A stretch of DNA of 64,000 nucleotides from Ascidia mentula (GCA_947561715.1 OX387204.1:13955001-14019000); one strand, 5' to 3'. Shown: positions 23,801-35,600, counted from the stretch's first letter. Notes: generated by a model not told the origin, from the sequence alone. Numbers and translations are program-made.

Positions 23801-24712
23801 GAAGTAAAAGTTTTGAAATAATACTTACCAAGTGTCTGTATTTGTGGCTGTTCAAAAAAGCTATTTTATTTTGAGTTATGCATTCGACAACAATTCACTT
23901 AACATTTCAAAATATTCTTCAAAAACAGAAAAAATGAATGGTTGAACCAACGTAAGTAACAAAGATGTGACAAAAAGGACTTCACTGTTTACAACAAAGA
24001 GAAAGCATTGTCATTATACTTAGTATTGTTTTTGGTGAAATTCCAACTCTTGAAGGAGTGACAGTTTGCAGTTCCATGAGTGACGAAGATTCATGAACTG
24101 GAGGCGATCTAAATAACATAAACGTCAAAACTGACAGAAGATTTTTTGAAACCTATGTTGCTTTCCAATCAACCGTGACAATACCAATTACCATGCAACA
24201 AATAAAAACCATATCTGAAAGTGTTGGCAAGAAAAAAAACTTCCCAAGCTGAAAATTTATGCTGATTCATACCGAAAACTGATTTGGTTGTCCTTTGCAT
24301 GTTCTCCTGGTGATACTGCATGTGACGACACAGCAGGTATTGTTGGAGATCCTGCTAACACACCCACAAAGCTTGGGGACTCGTACATTGGAGATGCTGG
24401 ATGTAATTCCGACCATGTCATGCTGTTTGTGGACTTGGGTGTGTCTGAACCTATTTAAACAAAAACAAAACATACATGGAAATAAATTACAATTTTTTCA
24501 TGCTTTGCTATTACAACAACAATAAGATTATGAAAATTATGTTTGTTTAGTTTATTTTGGAGTTATTTTAGCCTACAATACAAAGAGTAATGTAATATAA
24601 GATACAACACTTAATGTTAATCCATCTTACCTGCACTTTCATCGGGATTTGTTAGCTTTCTTATGGATTCCATAAAACTTGAAGAGCTTGATGGTTTATT
24701 AAACTCATCCAT
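14802..24712 (-). CDS. GTF3C3: General transcription factor 3C subunit 3 (TFIIIC102)
   Basis: This is the TPR subunit of TFIIIC, which binds the A and B boxes of tRNA genes and recruits TFIIIB and RNA polymerase III in the nucleus. Exons in transcript order: 24712-24631, 24450-24273, 24108-24022, 23716-23484, 23296-23218, 23124-23024, 22949-22832, 22357-22166, 21810-21651, 21442-21295, 21118-21049, 20727-20578, 20103-19832, 19406-19306, 19117-19036, 18338-18147, 17621-17443, 16986-16872, 16471-16370, 15931-15803, 15083-14802. From 23716 to the TGA, phases match throughout and encode about 900 residues. Family landmarks include LPRELRGLMGEAN, the TPR segment AEPFETLAMIYEERGE, RHHRFCLRF, IHIASQKF and a C-terminus ending CII, as in vertebrate GTF3C3. 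The human protein is 886 residues; here a Ser/Pro-rich extension of roughly 120 residues precedes the acidic segment. The junction from 24108-24022 to 23716 is unresolved and may use a 19-nt microexon at 23847-23829. The start at 24712 is chosen for its good ATG context. Confidence 0.93.
15114..15351. mobile_element. Non-autonomous hAT-type element, 238 bp
   Basis: Perfect 16-bp terminal inverted repeats (CAGTGTTTCCCAACCT and its complement) are flanked by identical 8-bp duplications CTTTAAGA at 15106-15113 and 15352-15359. Both features are diagnostic of hAT transposons. It carries no coding frame and contains several GTACCAC motifs. It lies in the last intron of GTF3C3, about 30 bases upstream (on the minus strand) of the final exon's acceptor. 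Confidence 0.9.
18464..18607. repeat. Foldback (hairpin) MITE-like repeat, 144 bp
   Basis: The segment is a near-perfect long palindrome. It starts CTGTCCTTCCGGCACAA and ends TTGTGCCAGAAGGACAG. Further matches inward include ATTGGCCGACGTTTC with GAAACGTCGGTCAAT, and CTGCTATGCAGC with GCTGCATAGCAG. The arms are roughly 65 bases with a short centre. It sits in the GTF3C3 intron between exons 19117-19036 and 18338-18147. There is no coding capacity and no clear target duplication. A foldback MITE is the simplest reading; a structured RNA precursor is less likely. Confidence 0.75.
22512..22600. repeat. Left end of a hAT-type element, truncated
   Basis: CAGTGGTTCTCAAACCTTG followed by GGCTCGC closely resembles the start of the element at 28172. 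No matching right end or duplicated flank is visible before the next GTF3C3 exon, so this appears truncated or too decayed to delimit. The right boundary given is arbitrary. It lies in a GTF3C3 intron. Confidence 0.45.
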
Positions 24713-25120
24713 TGCTTTAGTGAAATAAAACTGCTGTACTTTGTGCAAAAGTATATATATCCCTGTTTCTTTCCTTCTTCCACCCACACTAATAATTCGG
24801 GGAAATCCCTGATAAAAAACATCACAAAACATTCAAATCAGAAAACAGAGTTTTTTGGGTTGTTAATGTATTGTTAATAAAATTTAAATAACGTTAAAGT
24901 TTTAAAAATTAACGATAAATTAACGTTAAAAGTCCAAAGGATATGTTAACATGTTTTAAGGGCAAACAGTCCATGCAATGATTTAAAAAGTACTCAAAAA
25001 CCATTGGTCCATGACGTTCCGCATGATTTGGTAAATGCTGAAAAATGCCAGAAAGTGTCTGAAACCTGAAAACAATTCCAAATCGGAACGTGTGTTCGTG
25101 GTTACGAATTGTATGAAGTA
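24713..25120. promoter_or_regulatory. Shared divergent promoter region of GTF3C3 and MRPS35
   Basis: The start codons of GTF3C3 (24712, minus) and MRPS35 (25121, plus) are 408 bases apart in head-to-head orientation, so both promoters must lie in or near this segment. On the minus strand a T-rich acceptor, TTTTTTATCAG, ends at 24809. It could close a 5' UTR intron or, if this is a tunicate, be a spliced-leader trans-splice site. About 30 codons upstream of the GTF3C3 ATG stay open back to this site, so a further upstream coding exon cannot be excluded. I see no TATA box. Confidence 0.5.
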
Positions 25121-27718
25121 ATGTTCGCTGTCAAACATTTATTCAAACGGACAACAGTGGTAAGACACCATGATGCGCTTGGTGTGCTGTACACTACAGG
25201 TTAGTCAGAGTAACAAAATTACAACTCGAAAGTAGAAAAATATGCGATCCTAATAGTTTTGTTTATTGTACTTTGTAGTGGTAGATTTGCCGCGAATTCA
25301 CTTCCTATATTCTTAAATAGTTATTACACCACAGTGCTCGCATGTAACGGAATGTACGTTCATGCTGATGTAAATAAAAACACTCAAAAGTCCGGAGTAT
25401 ATAAGATTATTGCATAGAAGGAAGCTTTGCCGCCTACGGTTCAAAGCTGTTCGGTTCTCGTAAGCTCACTGCACATGTTTACGGTGTAATTAGACTGCTA
25501 TCAGGACAGGAAAAATAAAATTGTCAATCAGTTTGCCCTCAAAAAATTGACCTTCTTTTAATCACTTTACAAATGATTCCAATCCAAATTGGGCATATGT
25601 GAAAATGTTTGTTTGCTTTGCAGATGCACCAGAATCGAGTGTGGTTCCTTTCCCATCCAGACCACCAAGATTATTTTTAAATCATGATGCCGAAAGGGAA
25701 AAAAAACAAAAAGTTGAGCTTCGGGATATTTTCTACCAGCACCACTCATTCTGGATGAATTTGGCTGCCAATGAAGACTGGTCAAATACATGGCCTGCTC
25801 TTGCACCATTCGATCCCTATATTGTTCCATTACCCGTGCGGTAACGTCTTTTTGTTGATTGAAATGGCTAATGCTACTAATTAAAAGGACTGGTTATCAA
25901 TATATATATCATATTTTAGAATGGGATTCACAGCTAAACTCGGCATTAAACCAGATAAGTTTTCCTCTTTGGAATTATTAAAAGTCCAAAACTTCCTTCA
26001 TCTTACACCACCGGCTATAGAAAAGCATTGCAAAGCCTTAAAAGGTTTGTGTGTTTAGTTTTCGTCTTTTGTAAGCTGTTTATGAATTTGTTTCTCGTAT
26101 GTCTTTTTCAAATCAAACTGTTACATTATGCTGCCCTTGATAAAAAAATTCAGCTCATTGCAACATTGTATTTAAAATGTAAAGAATGATTTTAAACAAC
26201 TTATTACTAATATCTATCTGTTTTGATCCATATCCAAAAGATCTTGATAATAAGCAAAGCAGAGCCAATAATATATTTTGTGTAAGCTGCATACAGACGG
26301 CCACTGTTTCGACCTATAAGGTCCCATCAGTGCAGAAAGAGTGGCCATCTGTATGCAGCTTACACAGATCTTGATAATGTTTGCACTGACTGAGTTATTT
26401 ATTCCATATGATGGTGTCTAGGTGTGGAGTAACTTGTAACAGTATAATGTACTTCCACCTACAGAGTTTTGCACAAAGTTTCCTAAAGAGCTTGATAGTG
26501 ATGCAGCATGTGAAAGGGAATTTCCAATTAGTGTACGGACCACAGATTATCTTGGTGCAGCAAATTCACCAAGGGTGCCTAAAGCACGATTTGTCACATT
26601 ACAGGTAGGGACTATTAATTTGGTCTTTGCTAAAATGTCATGTAAGAATAATACCATGTACTTGAATTAAATGTATTCTGGGGAAATTTACCTTTGAATT
26701 ATTTTACATATGTTTATTGCTGTTGTAAGTATGTTTTAAGTTACAACATGTTAATTGAAAAGGGTGTTGGTAATTTATATGAAGTTAAGAATTTTATATA
26801 TTTTCAGTTTCGACTTTGCAGTCTTGGCCTGGATGCCAGATCACGCATAAAATTGATCAGGCTCCTAGGTAAACGTTACAACCACACTACCGACCTTGCA
26901 TCAATTCTCACTGGCAGGTGTCCTGTACGCAAACAAAACAAGGATTTCTTAAAATATGTTTTAACTGCTCTCTACTTTGAGTCATGGGTAAGTACATGTG
27001 AGATTTGAATCACTAAAAGTCTAAATTAGGATTACCATTTCTGTGAAAAGTATATTCATTGAATGATTTTTAGTGTCAAATGAAATATTACGCTAACTTG
27101 AAAACACTCTTTTTAAACAAAGGTGTAAATTGGTTGTTTTTCATCAGCAGAATGAACAGATCAGTAATGTATTGCAGTAATTATCGCCTATAGAGTTGAC
27201 ATGTAGAAAAAAAATGTATACTTTGTTCGGTGTCAAGACGTTGCACATCTTCAACGTCCCGAACATGTTCAATTGTATATACCAAGCCTAGTTTAGATGT
27301 AACTTCAAGGACAGGTAGTTCATCTCCCAAATTTGTATCACAGAAACAAGAGGAATGGGAATCAGTGGATTGTGCCACGGACTACGATTTCTATGTTTGG
27401 GAAAACAGCAGCTCCTACAAAAATCTACGCCAGTTGCTTCAACGACGTGGTGAAATCGGCGAGGACACTGTACTGAGCGATATACCACAAGTTCGTGATT
27501 ACCAAACAGCGGTGGAAGATATTAAACAGGATTTGACGGACGCAAGACGCTTGAAGAACGAGACCATGAAGAAGAAGCCGTTGTTTCGGCAAACCAAAGG
27601 CTATCAAATGTTCGCCAAATCAACCCCTACGCGACAAGCTTGCATCGACAATTACAAGGAATCTGTGTTGAAGTTGTTAAATCTAAAACGTTCTCCGGTA
27701 GCTTTATCTACCGATTGA
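25121..27718 (+). CDS. MRPS35: Mitochondrial small ribosomal subunit protein mS35
   Basis: mS35 is a component of the mitochondrial 28S ribosomal subunit in the matrix. Six exons, 25121-25199, 25624-25840, 25920-26044, 26465-26604, 26808-26987 and 27344-27718, join with GT-AG sites in consistent phases (1, 2, 1, 0, 0). They total 1116 nt, 371 residues, against 323 in human. The start at 25121 gives an Arg/Lys/His-rich, acid-free N-terminus (MFAVKHLFKRTTVVRHH) suited to mitochondrial import. An ATG at 25170 is out of frame with exon 2 and was rejected. Family landmarks are WSNTWPALAPFDP, NFLHLTPPAIEKHCKALK, the RCPVRKQNKDFLKY region, YVWENSSSYKNL and a C-terminal YKESVLKLLNL. It is divergent from GTF3C3 and upstream of EXT1 on the same strand. 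Confidence 0.95.
26252..26365. repeat. Hairpin insertion flanked by 13-bp direct repeats
   Basis: The 13-bp sequence AGATCTTGATAAT occurs at 26239-26251 and again at 26366-26378, bracketing a 114-bp segment. Within it, TGTGTAAGCTGCATACAG (from 26279) pairs with CTGTATGCAGCTTACACA (ending about 26366), and GGCCACT pairs with AGTGGCC. The inverted arms are about 26 bases. This looks like an inserted foldback element in MRPS35 intron 3. A 13-bp duplication is long for most cut-and-paste families, so the class is not assigned. Confidence 0.65.
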
Positions 27719-27758
27719 TCTTACCAGCGATTTCGCCGATTGTTGGCGATTTAAACCC

Positions 27759-27764
27759 AATAAA
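27759..27764 (+). terminator. Polyadenylation signal of MRPS35
   Basis: AATAAA lies 41 bases past the MRPS35 TGA on the same strand. This is a typical distance for a compact 3' UTR. Confidence 0.6.
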
Positions 27765-28171
27765 ATTGAAAAGTCCAACAAGGACTTTAACGCACAAGCA
27801 TTTACATTTATTTGACACAACAAAAACAAGTAAAAGTAAGCTTAGTTGTGTCTGTTTTTTTCGCATCGGGCCATACATGATGCACTTACTACATCATTGT
27901 CTCAACATTATTACGCACTAAAAACATGTGATCATTTCCACTTCTTGATCACAAAAACGTTTTCATCTACAAATTTCTTTTCATCCAGTCCGCAGCCAAA
28001 TGAAGTGCTGATAGTGACCACAGACCTCCGGTTTAATTTGATTTGGAAATAAATTGTCCCAGTTTTGTGTAGGCCTATCATCTGACAATGATTTTGTTCT
28101 TTCCTTAGGGTTTTTGTTGCTACCGAAAATTTGATGTCGCCTTTCGTTCAGCATCTAGCAGTGTGTAGTAG

Positions 28172-28442
28172 TCCTGGGGTTCTCAAACCTTTCAGGCTCG
28201 CGGCACATTAGGATCCTATTAATTCGTTTGCGTCCTACCACACCTTTAAGTCAGTTCAAGATTTAAAAGGAAACAATAAGGAATTGCATCAATTTGGGGA
28301 TGCTTTTAGTTTCTGAACGTTATTTTTAATTTGTTTCATCAAGAAACCGACAAATGCATTGGTAGTCTATGGCATTTTAAATAAAACTTATCGCTGTAGG
28401 CTACACCTGAACCCGCTTCACGGCACACAGTTTGAGAAACCC
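28172..28442. mobile_element. Non-autonomous hAT-type element, 271 bp
   Basis: An identical 8-bp repeat, TGTAGTAG, abuts both sides (28164-28171 and 28443-28450). The left end contains GGGGTTCTCAAACC and the right end contains GTTTGAGAAACCC, which are near-complementary. Subterminal GCTCGCGGCACA and CGGCACACAG also correspond in inverted orientation. The terminal bases have drifted from the CAG consensus, suggesting an old copy. Confidence 0.72.
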
Positions 28443-28708
28443 TGTAGTAGGCTACATAAAGACGCTTTAACACCCTCAAACAGAAACGCAAAATACATAT
28501 GACATTAAGCCAGTTTGCTTTATTCCTGTTCTTCACGACAGTGAAATTTGGCCCACACCAAGAACCTGGACTCAGAGCAATACATTACAAATGTTACGTG
28601 GAACATTGGCCCATAGACTTTTTGTGTGTTAAGGCACAGAATGTATGAAAACGGTTAAAAGAGTTATTTTTTCCAGACCTTCTTAATATTTCCCCTGGCA
28701 GTCTAGAG

Positions 28709-28900
28709 CAGTGCTTCCCAACCTTTTTTCAGTTCGCGACACACGTTTTTCAGTTCGCGACACACAATTAGATATGTTACGTAATGACAATGCAATAATT
28801 TCGTGATCTAATAAAAAATTGTATCATTTAGAAATGCTTCGCGACCCACCTGAAATAGCTTCGCGACCCACAAATAGGTCGCGACCCACTGATTGGAAGT
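28709..28900. mobile_element. Non-autonomous hAT-type element, 192 bp
   Basis: It begins CAGTGCTTCCCAACC and is flanked by 8-bp repeats matching at 7 of 8 bases (GTCTAGAG at 28701-28708, GTATAGAG at 28901-28908). The reverse complement of its interior matches the element at 7917-8113 closely, including TATTAGATCACGAAATTATT. The right end is degraded. Near the left end the motif AGTTCGCGACACAC is tandemly duplicated. Confidence 0.8.
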
Positions 28901-29319
28901 GTATAGAGCTGTGTGATGTAGGCTATGGCTTGAAATAAAAAATCTAGTCCCGCCAATATTTTACTTGTCGACCAGTCTTTGATATAGCCATGTTATTTCT
29001 CTCTACGTCGATTACGTTGATTCCTTGGTTGATCAATAAGATCTTTTTTCTGTGTACTATCTATAAAGAGCCACTGGTGTCGCCCTACAATCGCTGCCAG
29101 CACAGCAGCGGCTTTGGCTACAGAACACTTTCTTTGCTTTGGCACACAGGGAATGCGTTAGACGTTCAACGTTGGTATTTACACATTTGTTGTGGCAAGG
29201 AGCTGGAGCTCAGTTTGCGGCGTTGTAAGTAAGGATTGGTCTAAGTGGCGTCTTTTAAATAGGGTCGCAGTGTTAGAGCTTGGTTTGTAACTGTGTGCAT
29301 TGGATAACAGGATTACGCG

Positions 29320-29350
29320 TGCCGTATACGGCATCTTTGTATACAAAGAT
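29320..29350. promoter_or_regulatory. Two abutting perfect palindromes upstream of EXT1
   Basis: TGCCGTATACGGCA (29320-29333) and ATCTTTGTATACAAAGAT (29333-29350) are each perfectly self-complementary and share one base. The second contains opposed ACAAAG half-sites, which resemble HMG-box (Sox or TCF/LEF) recognition sequences. They lie about 290 bases upstream of the EXT1 start codon. A regulatory role is inference; a small foldback remnant is the alternative. Confidence 0.35.
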
Positions 29351-29638
29351 CAGATACCTGTAGTTGTAAAAACGTAGTGGATAGTTTTTCCCCAATTTTT
29401 TTGATAAGTTGTATGAGGTCAAACGCCCAATGTATTAAGTTGTTTTGGGCGAAAAAAAACAGATATGTGGAAATCTTATTTATTTGTTAAAATTAATCTT
29501 TACTGTTTAGAAGAACAAATCTAATGCAGATAGGTTCTATATTAGGTGCTATAATATTGGGAGCACAACACTTTGTCAAGTGACAGGCGTAAGAACTTAA
29601 AGAGCACATGCATGCTTTTCTCCTGCATATCATCATAG

Positions 29639-32600
29639 ATGAATGCAAAGAAAAGATATGGGCTTCTACTAGCTTCGTTAGTTCTCCTGACTATCCTGTA
29701 TAATGGCTTTAAATGGACATTCCACGATTTGTCTAATGAACTGGTGGAAAAAGACACAAGGGTTTTTGACGGCAAACAGCAAGGTTCCAGTCGTAAAAAC
29801 AATATTATATCCAAACGAGCGCTGCAAAGTTTGTCGTCATTTGTGGAGGAATATTATGATGCAGTTGAAGATGATTCAAGCAAAGGGCCGGATGAAAAAC
29901 GACTTACAAGAACACATGTATATAAGCATCGAAAATGCAGAATGGAGACCTGCTTTGATTTCGACCGCTGCCATAAAAAAGGATTCAAAATATACGTCTA
30001 CCCGGACTCTGGTGACAAAATCTCACAGAACTATAAAAGCATTTTGGCCTCCCTACGATCATCCACGTATCTCACCTATAATCCAGATCAGGCATGCTTA
30101 TTCATAGTGCCTTATGACACTTTGGACAGAGATAAAATATCTCCTAACTATGTCCACAACATTGGTGCCAAAATTGCCAGTCTAAAGTACTGGAACAATG
30201 GCAGAAATCATGTTATTTTTACTTTATTTTCGGGCACTTGGCCTGACTATTTGGAAGATGTTGGCTTTGACACAGGTGAAGCTATCCTTGCCAAAGCCAG
30301 CTTTAGTGACAATTATTACCGCCCAGGCTTTGATGTTTCACTGCCTTTGTTTGGAAAGACTCATTTTTCTATGCATGGGCCAAGTGGTACGTTGAAGTCT
30401 AATTACTTTCCACCCCGTAGGAAATATTTGCTGACGTTCAAGGGAAAGCGGTAAGCATGTTTTTTGTAATTTGTTGTGATGCTTGTATTAGTACAATTTG
30501 ATGTAAATGTCACTTAATCATGTTTTACCAAGTATAATACAAGTAGAAAGTTTCTAATGTTAGTTGTCACATTTTAGTTTTTAACTTAGGCAGGTATATT
30601 TTCTTTTCATTTGAATTAAATTTATACAAATAAATTCAACGTATATATAATATTTCTGTATCAAGTTTTTTAGACAGAAACATAAATTTTTCTACATATT
30701 CCACAGAAAGTTAAATTACATATATTTAAATAAACATTTATTGGTTTTCAGTTACACATATGGAATAGGTTCAAGTACTCGAAATGCACTTTACCACATT
30801 CATAATGGTGAGGACATTATTATGCTCACCACATGCAAGCATGGCAAATCTTGGCAGAACCACATAGATGCAAGATGTTCTGAAGACAATGAGGAGTATG
30901 ACAAGTAAGATCAATTTTGTTTTCACTTGGCTGAATTACCTTTTCTGTTGTGGAAGTTTCATTATAACCTTAGTTTTAGCGGAAGCATCATTTGTGTTTA
31001 GTTTTCTGAACTACATGTCAAACGTTAAAAGGTTGATTTATTTATATCTTAGATCAAGAAATTATAACTTAAATTTGTCTGTAACTAGCCATGAAAGTTT
31101 TTGGAAAACTGGTTTCCCCCAGGAGAATTCAACTTTGTCTTGCCTTGCCCCATTAAAACTTTCATCCATGAGGCCTTAGCATAGTGCAGACACCAACCAA
31201 TTAGTAAGACAAAAGAACTTTCCGACCACAAACAGAGAGCATGTAACTGTATATTACCAGTGACGTAAACTCGGTTTCCGTCGTAAACCAGGCCTATTGT
31301 TTAACCGAAATTCGAACGAAACTCATGTATTATTGGTATTGGCATCCATTCAATGGCTGTGGCATTTCCCAGTAGATGTGGCGAAACATAAGGGAACTCC
31401 CCAGTGGCCTAATTTGCGAGCACCATCACTCTTCTGTTACAAACCATCATCCCGCAAAAACAGCGGTAGCTCTTGCAACCGGGAAAATCCGTATACGTAT
31501 CTGCCGCAGGGTACCACAAAGCTACGGTTGATACCCCGCTGCCGATTCCTTAATAGGACGCGCGAACTGGCAAACTTCCTGTATCTGTTACCGTGCGTCT
31601 TTGTCAATCTTGCTCACACAAAAGATGACCCATTGACAACTTGTCCATTGTCGGATGCTCGAACTGGCACGTTAATTTGGCCGCAAATAGATAGGCACAC
31701 GAGACCCTCAGAGTTCTGCCAGGGGTCTGGCTGGGGTGGGTGTGCGTAGGAGGAAATTGAATGCCACATTGCAGCAAGGGTTGGTGACTGGTGTTGTTCA
31801 CTATTTGGTTGCCTCATCTGTGTAATTGGTTTTTAAACTAAGCACAACAACAAACTTTATTAAACAAAAAAGTAAATAACATATACTGATAGTGGTAGAC
31901 TATTTTCAAACGAAAACATTATATTTTCAATAGTTTTCATAAACGTAACCAAATGCCCGCCCAAAATTTCTGAGGGATTTGCTGATTCGAAATTAGTTTG
32001 TCAAACCCCGTTTTATTACAAAGTAAAATTTAAATTACGTTGTATTACTTTTAATATTATACTTATGCTCACTTCACTGAATATAAATATGTCGTCACCA
32101 ACTTTAAACGTGCATTGGTTTGTCGTTTTTCACGCGTGGTTACATGGCTGATGTACAGGGGTCTTGGCACTGAAAACAGAAAATGACCTATACACTCGCA
32201 GGTTGCTGATATCCAATTACGTTTCAAGGTTATTTTGGCCTAGTGCCTGTTACGTACTTAGCTTGAAGAATGATGTAAACCAGATGTTGCTCGTGTTTTT
32301 TCCTGCGTGTTTTCGTGATATGTATTTCTTTTATTATAAGTACTCCCAGGGAAATAATTACGCAGTGAGTCTTATCAGTCTTATGTCAGTATACCGCTCT
32401 TTTTAATATTATTTACTAACACTTGGCCTGGTTACCCTCGCTTCATCGGCGTGTAACTAATGACAATAGTGTGTGTAGATATACGGAAATAATGTATGTT
32501 AATATAACGGGTATATGTTGGAAGTGCCTGGACGCATATACAGCAACTAAAACCATTGCCCGATTTCATTAAACGAACGTCTCACATTGTTCTTTTCCAA

Positions 32601-35600
32601 AACGTGTTGGATAATATTCAACATTGGTTACCACATCACCTAGCACTCAAACGCGGACTATAGACTTACAAGTGGCGCTTTGAGCTCGGATCACGGACGG
32701 TCTCGCCTTGGGCTGAACGGAAGTGGTTAACGGTCCGCAAGCTTTAAGTACGTTTTCCGTGACACTGTTTGGACGTATACAACTATCCTTGCTTATCCGC
32801 CTTTGCTCGCAAACATGCAGACTTACAGGAAAAACTGGGTTCCGCGGTTACCAAACAAACTCAGATTCGGTCATTTTGCTTTAGTTAAACGACAAATGAT
32901 TCCGCTTCACAGTAAGTACCTGTGTATCATCAGCTTGTTTCTGAGATCGTATAGTGGAGTATGGTTTAAAATACCAATAAAATCATGCCATTAAAATTAG
33001 TGTTAGTATTTGGAAATAAAAACCTGGCGGCAACGGTTTATTAATAATTGTTCAGTATCCGCTTTTAAACGTTGTGATAAGTGGCGACACATTTGTATTA
33101 GCTGGTTCTGAGGCCGCGGCGCGTCATTTAGCCGAAAAATTCCCTTTATCGATCGTAGATTTTGTAGTTTTTCTGTGTAGTGCAGTTTCAACCCCTCACT
33201 ATTCAACAAGCATAATTTTCTTCAAATACAGCTTTGACAAACAATGCGAGAAACTGTTTTGTTCCTTAAACGTAAATACCGAAACATGTCGACAAACGTT
33301 CATGTGGTGAGGTAGGTTCAGCAACACCCGTCGCAAACATGTTGGAAAGCGTTCTTGACAGTTTAAATCCGGCCTGTCAAGTTGATTGAAAATCGCGTGA
33401 TAAAATTTGATGGAACATTAATAAAGGTGTCTTGCCCTATATATCATGCCATTAACCGGGAGTGGATTGTAAAACATGAACTTTAGTCGTGTTACAGAGA
33501 GTATGTGCTCACTCACAATGGCTCCTTTACCGACGAACGGCGACAGGGTACAACATTGGTCTACTCATTAAACTGTCAAGTTGTTAATTTTAGACTGTCG
33601 ATAAACATGATCTGGGTCGTACCTGCTGTGCGATGAACGCCATTGTTTCAAAGGTTGATATCGACGTTTTTTTTTATTCACGGCTTGCGTTGTGTTTGCT
33701 CGGCGTCGTTTCGCAGTGTTTTTAAGCGAGATAATCACCCAACGGCCAGATCAGTCGGTTCAAAGTTGGTTTATTGCCGGCAATTGGTTGTCAAAGTTCT
33801 TTACCAAGTCGGTCAATACGAGGAATTCGGTCATGCTTGAACCCCACTGTGATAAACAGCGTGAGTTACGTCACAAAATCAGGCCACATCTTGACACGAA
33901 AGGTCATTACTAACTTGTGCTGGGATATAACCTCAACCGTGAAACAAAATATGTGGTTTATTTCCTAGCAAACATAATGGTATGTTAGTATCAGCACATC
34001 GCCATTAAAATGCTCAGGAGACGAGAAAACCATTCAACTACAGAACACGTCGCTCAACGTTGCCTTCCCGCTGCCCTCTATCGATTGTACTGCCAACCTT
34101 CCAATTAAAATTTGACAACGTGGGTTCGAACAATGGTTTTCAATACTTTTAACGACAATCGTTGTCTTGCGTTTCAACGACGAACCGGCGTGAGAGAACA
34201 GCGCTGTGACACGAAATCCACAACCAAAAGCAACCCGAATGAGGTGTATAGGCGAATAGGGCAGCAGAGGTTTCGCGACCTCCGCTGGGTTGGTATCTCA
34301 CGCCGTGGTCGTACCTGAGTATGTTGTATGGGCACTCCATTTCCGCGTATTTTGTATATAGAAGCGAGTCTGTGATCCAGTCTTAATCCCACTTCATTTC
34401 TATTTGATTGCCGGGTGGTCTGCTCGCTTTCATGAGCCCGTGTTACAGACGAATCGACATGAATGAGGTCTGCATCTCGCTTCCGCCTTTTCAATACTGC
34501 CAAACGTGTAATCTTGGTGCGTCTACATAAGCTCGTTTTATATTTGCTCGTGACGTAATGGTAACTATTGCGTATACTGCGCTGAAAAATGGCATACATT
34601 CAAACGTATACAATACAAATTGTATGTGTCTTTCCGAAAGAAACACAGTGTTTGCTATTGTTTGAATTCGTTTTTTGGTTTTCTTGTTCAAGATATCAAA
34701 CCATGCACGATTGATGGTTGACTTATATTTAACATGCTTTCATTTTCCAACACTTAGATAATGTGGATTGTTTATACCTACATTTCATGGTAAACAGTTG
34801 TTGTTTCTGTTGCCCTGCGGCCAACTTTCCTCTCTGTTTAAAAGACATGCGTTACATGGTTTCAGTTTAACAAGCTTGGCATCATCAGTCGGCAACTGGT
34901 ATCACGACCTTGGCAGCCAGGATAGTTGAATTAAAAAAATATTTTCATCTCTTAAAATCAATCAAAGAAAGTCCAACTGTAAAATCAGCATCACCGTGTT
35001 TCCCGCTGTGTTGACTTTCCGTAGATAGGGGCAGCCGATAACCCATGAAGTCGAAACGACGGAAGTAAACCTTCGCTTACCAACGTAGGTAAGATCGATC
35101 GATTTCGTCTTACTTCTGTCCCCGTGAAAGCAAGTTGCTTCCTTATTGCGTGGTTTCCTTGACCGGGTTCGTTTCTCCCATCCTCCGGTAATCCTAATTG
35201 ACGTAAATCCCTAACCCTGGGTATCTGTACATGTTGATGTAAAAGTGCGACTCATGCATGCGCGAATTTTCTAAGAACATAACTATTTACTTCATTGCTA
35301 CCCAAAAACCCAACCACAACTCTGTATTATATTTTTGTTGTTAAAGAAAAGAAAGTTAGTAATACTTTATCTAAGCTTGGTTTTATTGATGGAATCAAAC
35401 TTTCCAACAATGTGCTGCTGTTAATGCCTGAAAGCTAAAACTATAATTTTCCACAGCTGACTCTGGCACAAAATTATTAGTTGCTAATTGTATTCATTCA
35501 ACCGTTCATCTTCCATACAGCGAAACTTAACCTAATTAATTAATCACGTTTTTGTGCAAGAAGACCAGTTATCAAAACTTATATATATGTCCGGCACCAA

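Larger units (their letters stand above)
27765..29638. other. MRPS35-EXT1 intergenic region with repeats
   Basis: This 1.9 kb spacer lies between two plus-strand genes. It holds two small hAT-type elements (28172-28442 and 28709-28900) and two abutting perfect palindromes at 29320-29350. No coding frame with support is seen. The EXT1 promoter and 5' UTR should lie toward its right end, though no core element is evident. Confidence 0.5.

Noticed and set aside
25170..25199. Alternative MRPS35 start ATG-ATG
   Set aside because: It would leave exon 1 out of phase with exon 2. The ATG at 25121 gives the right phase and a mitochondrial presequence.
31297..31749. 150-codon plus-strand frame in EXT1 intron 2
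   Set aside because: Random-looking composition with many Cys, Trp and Pro, no motif and no matching splice sites.
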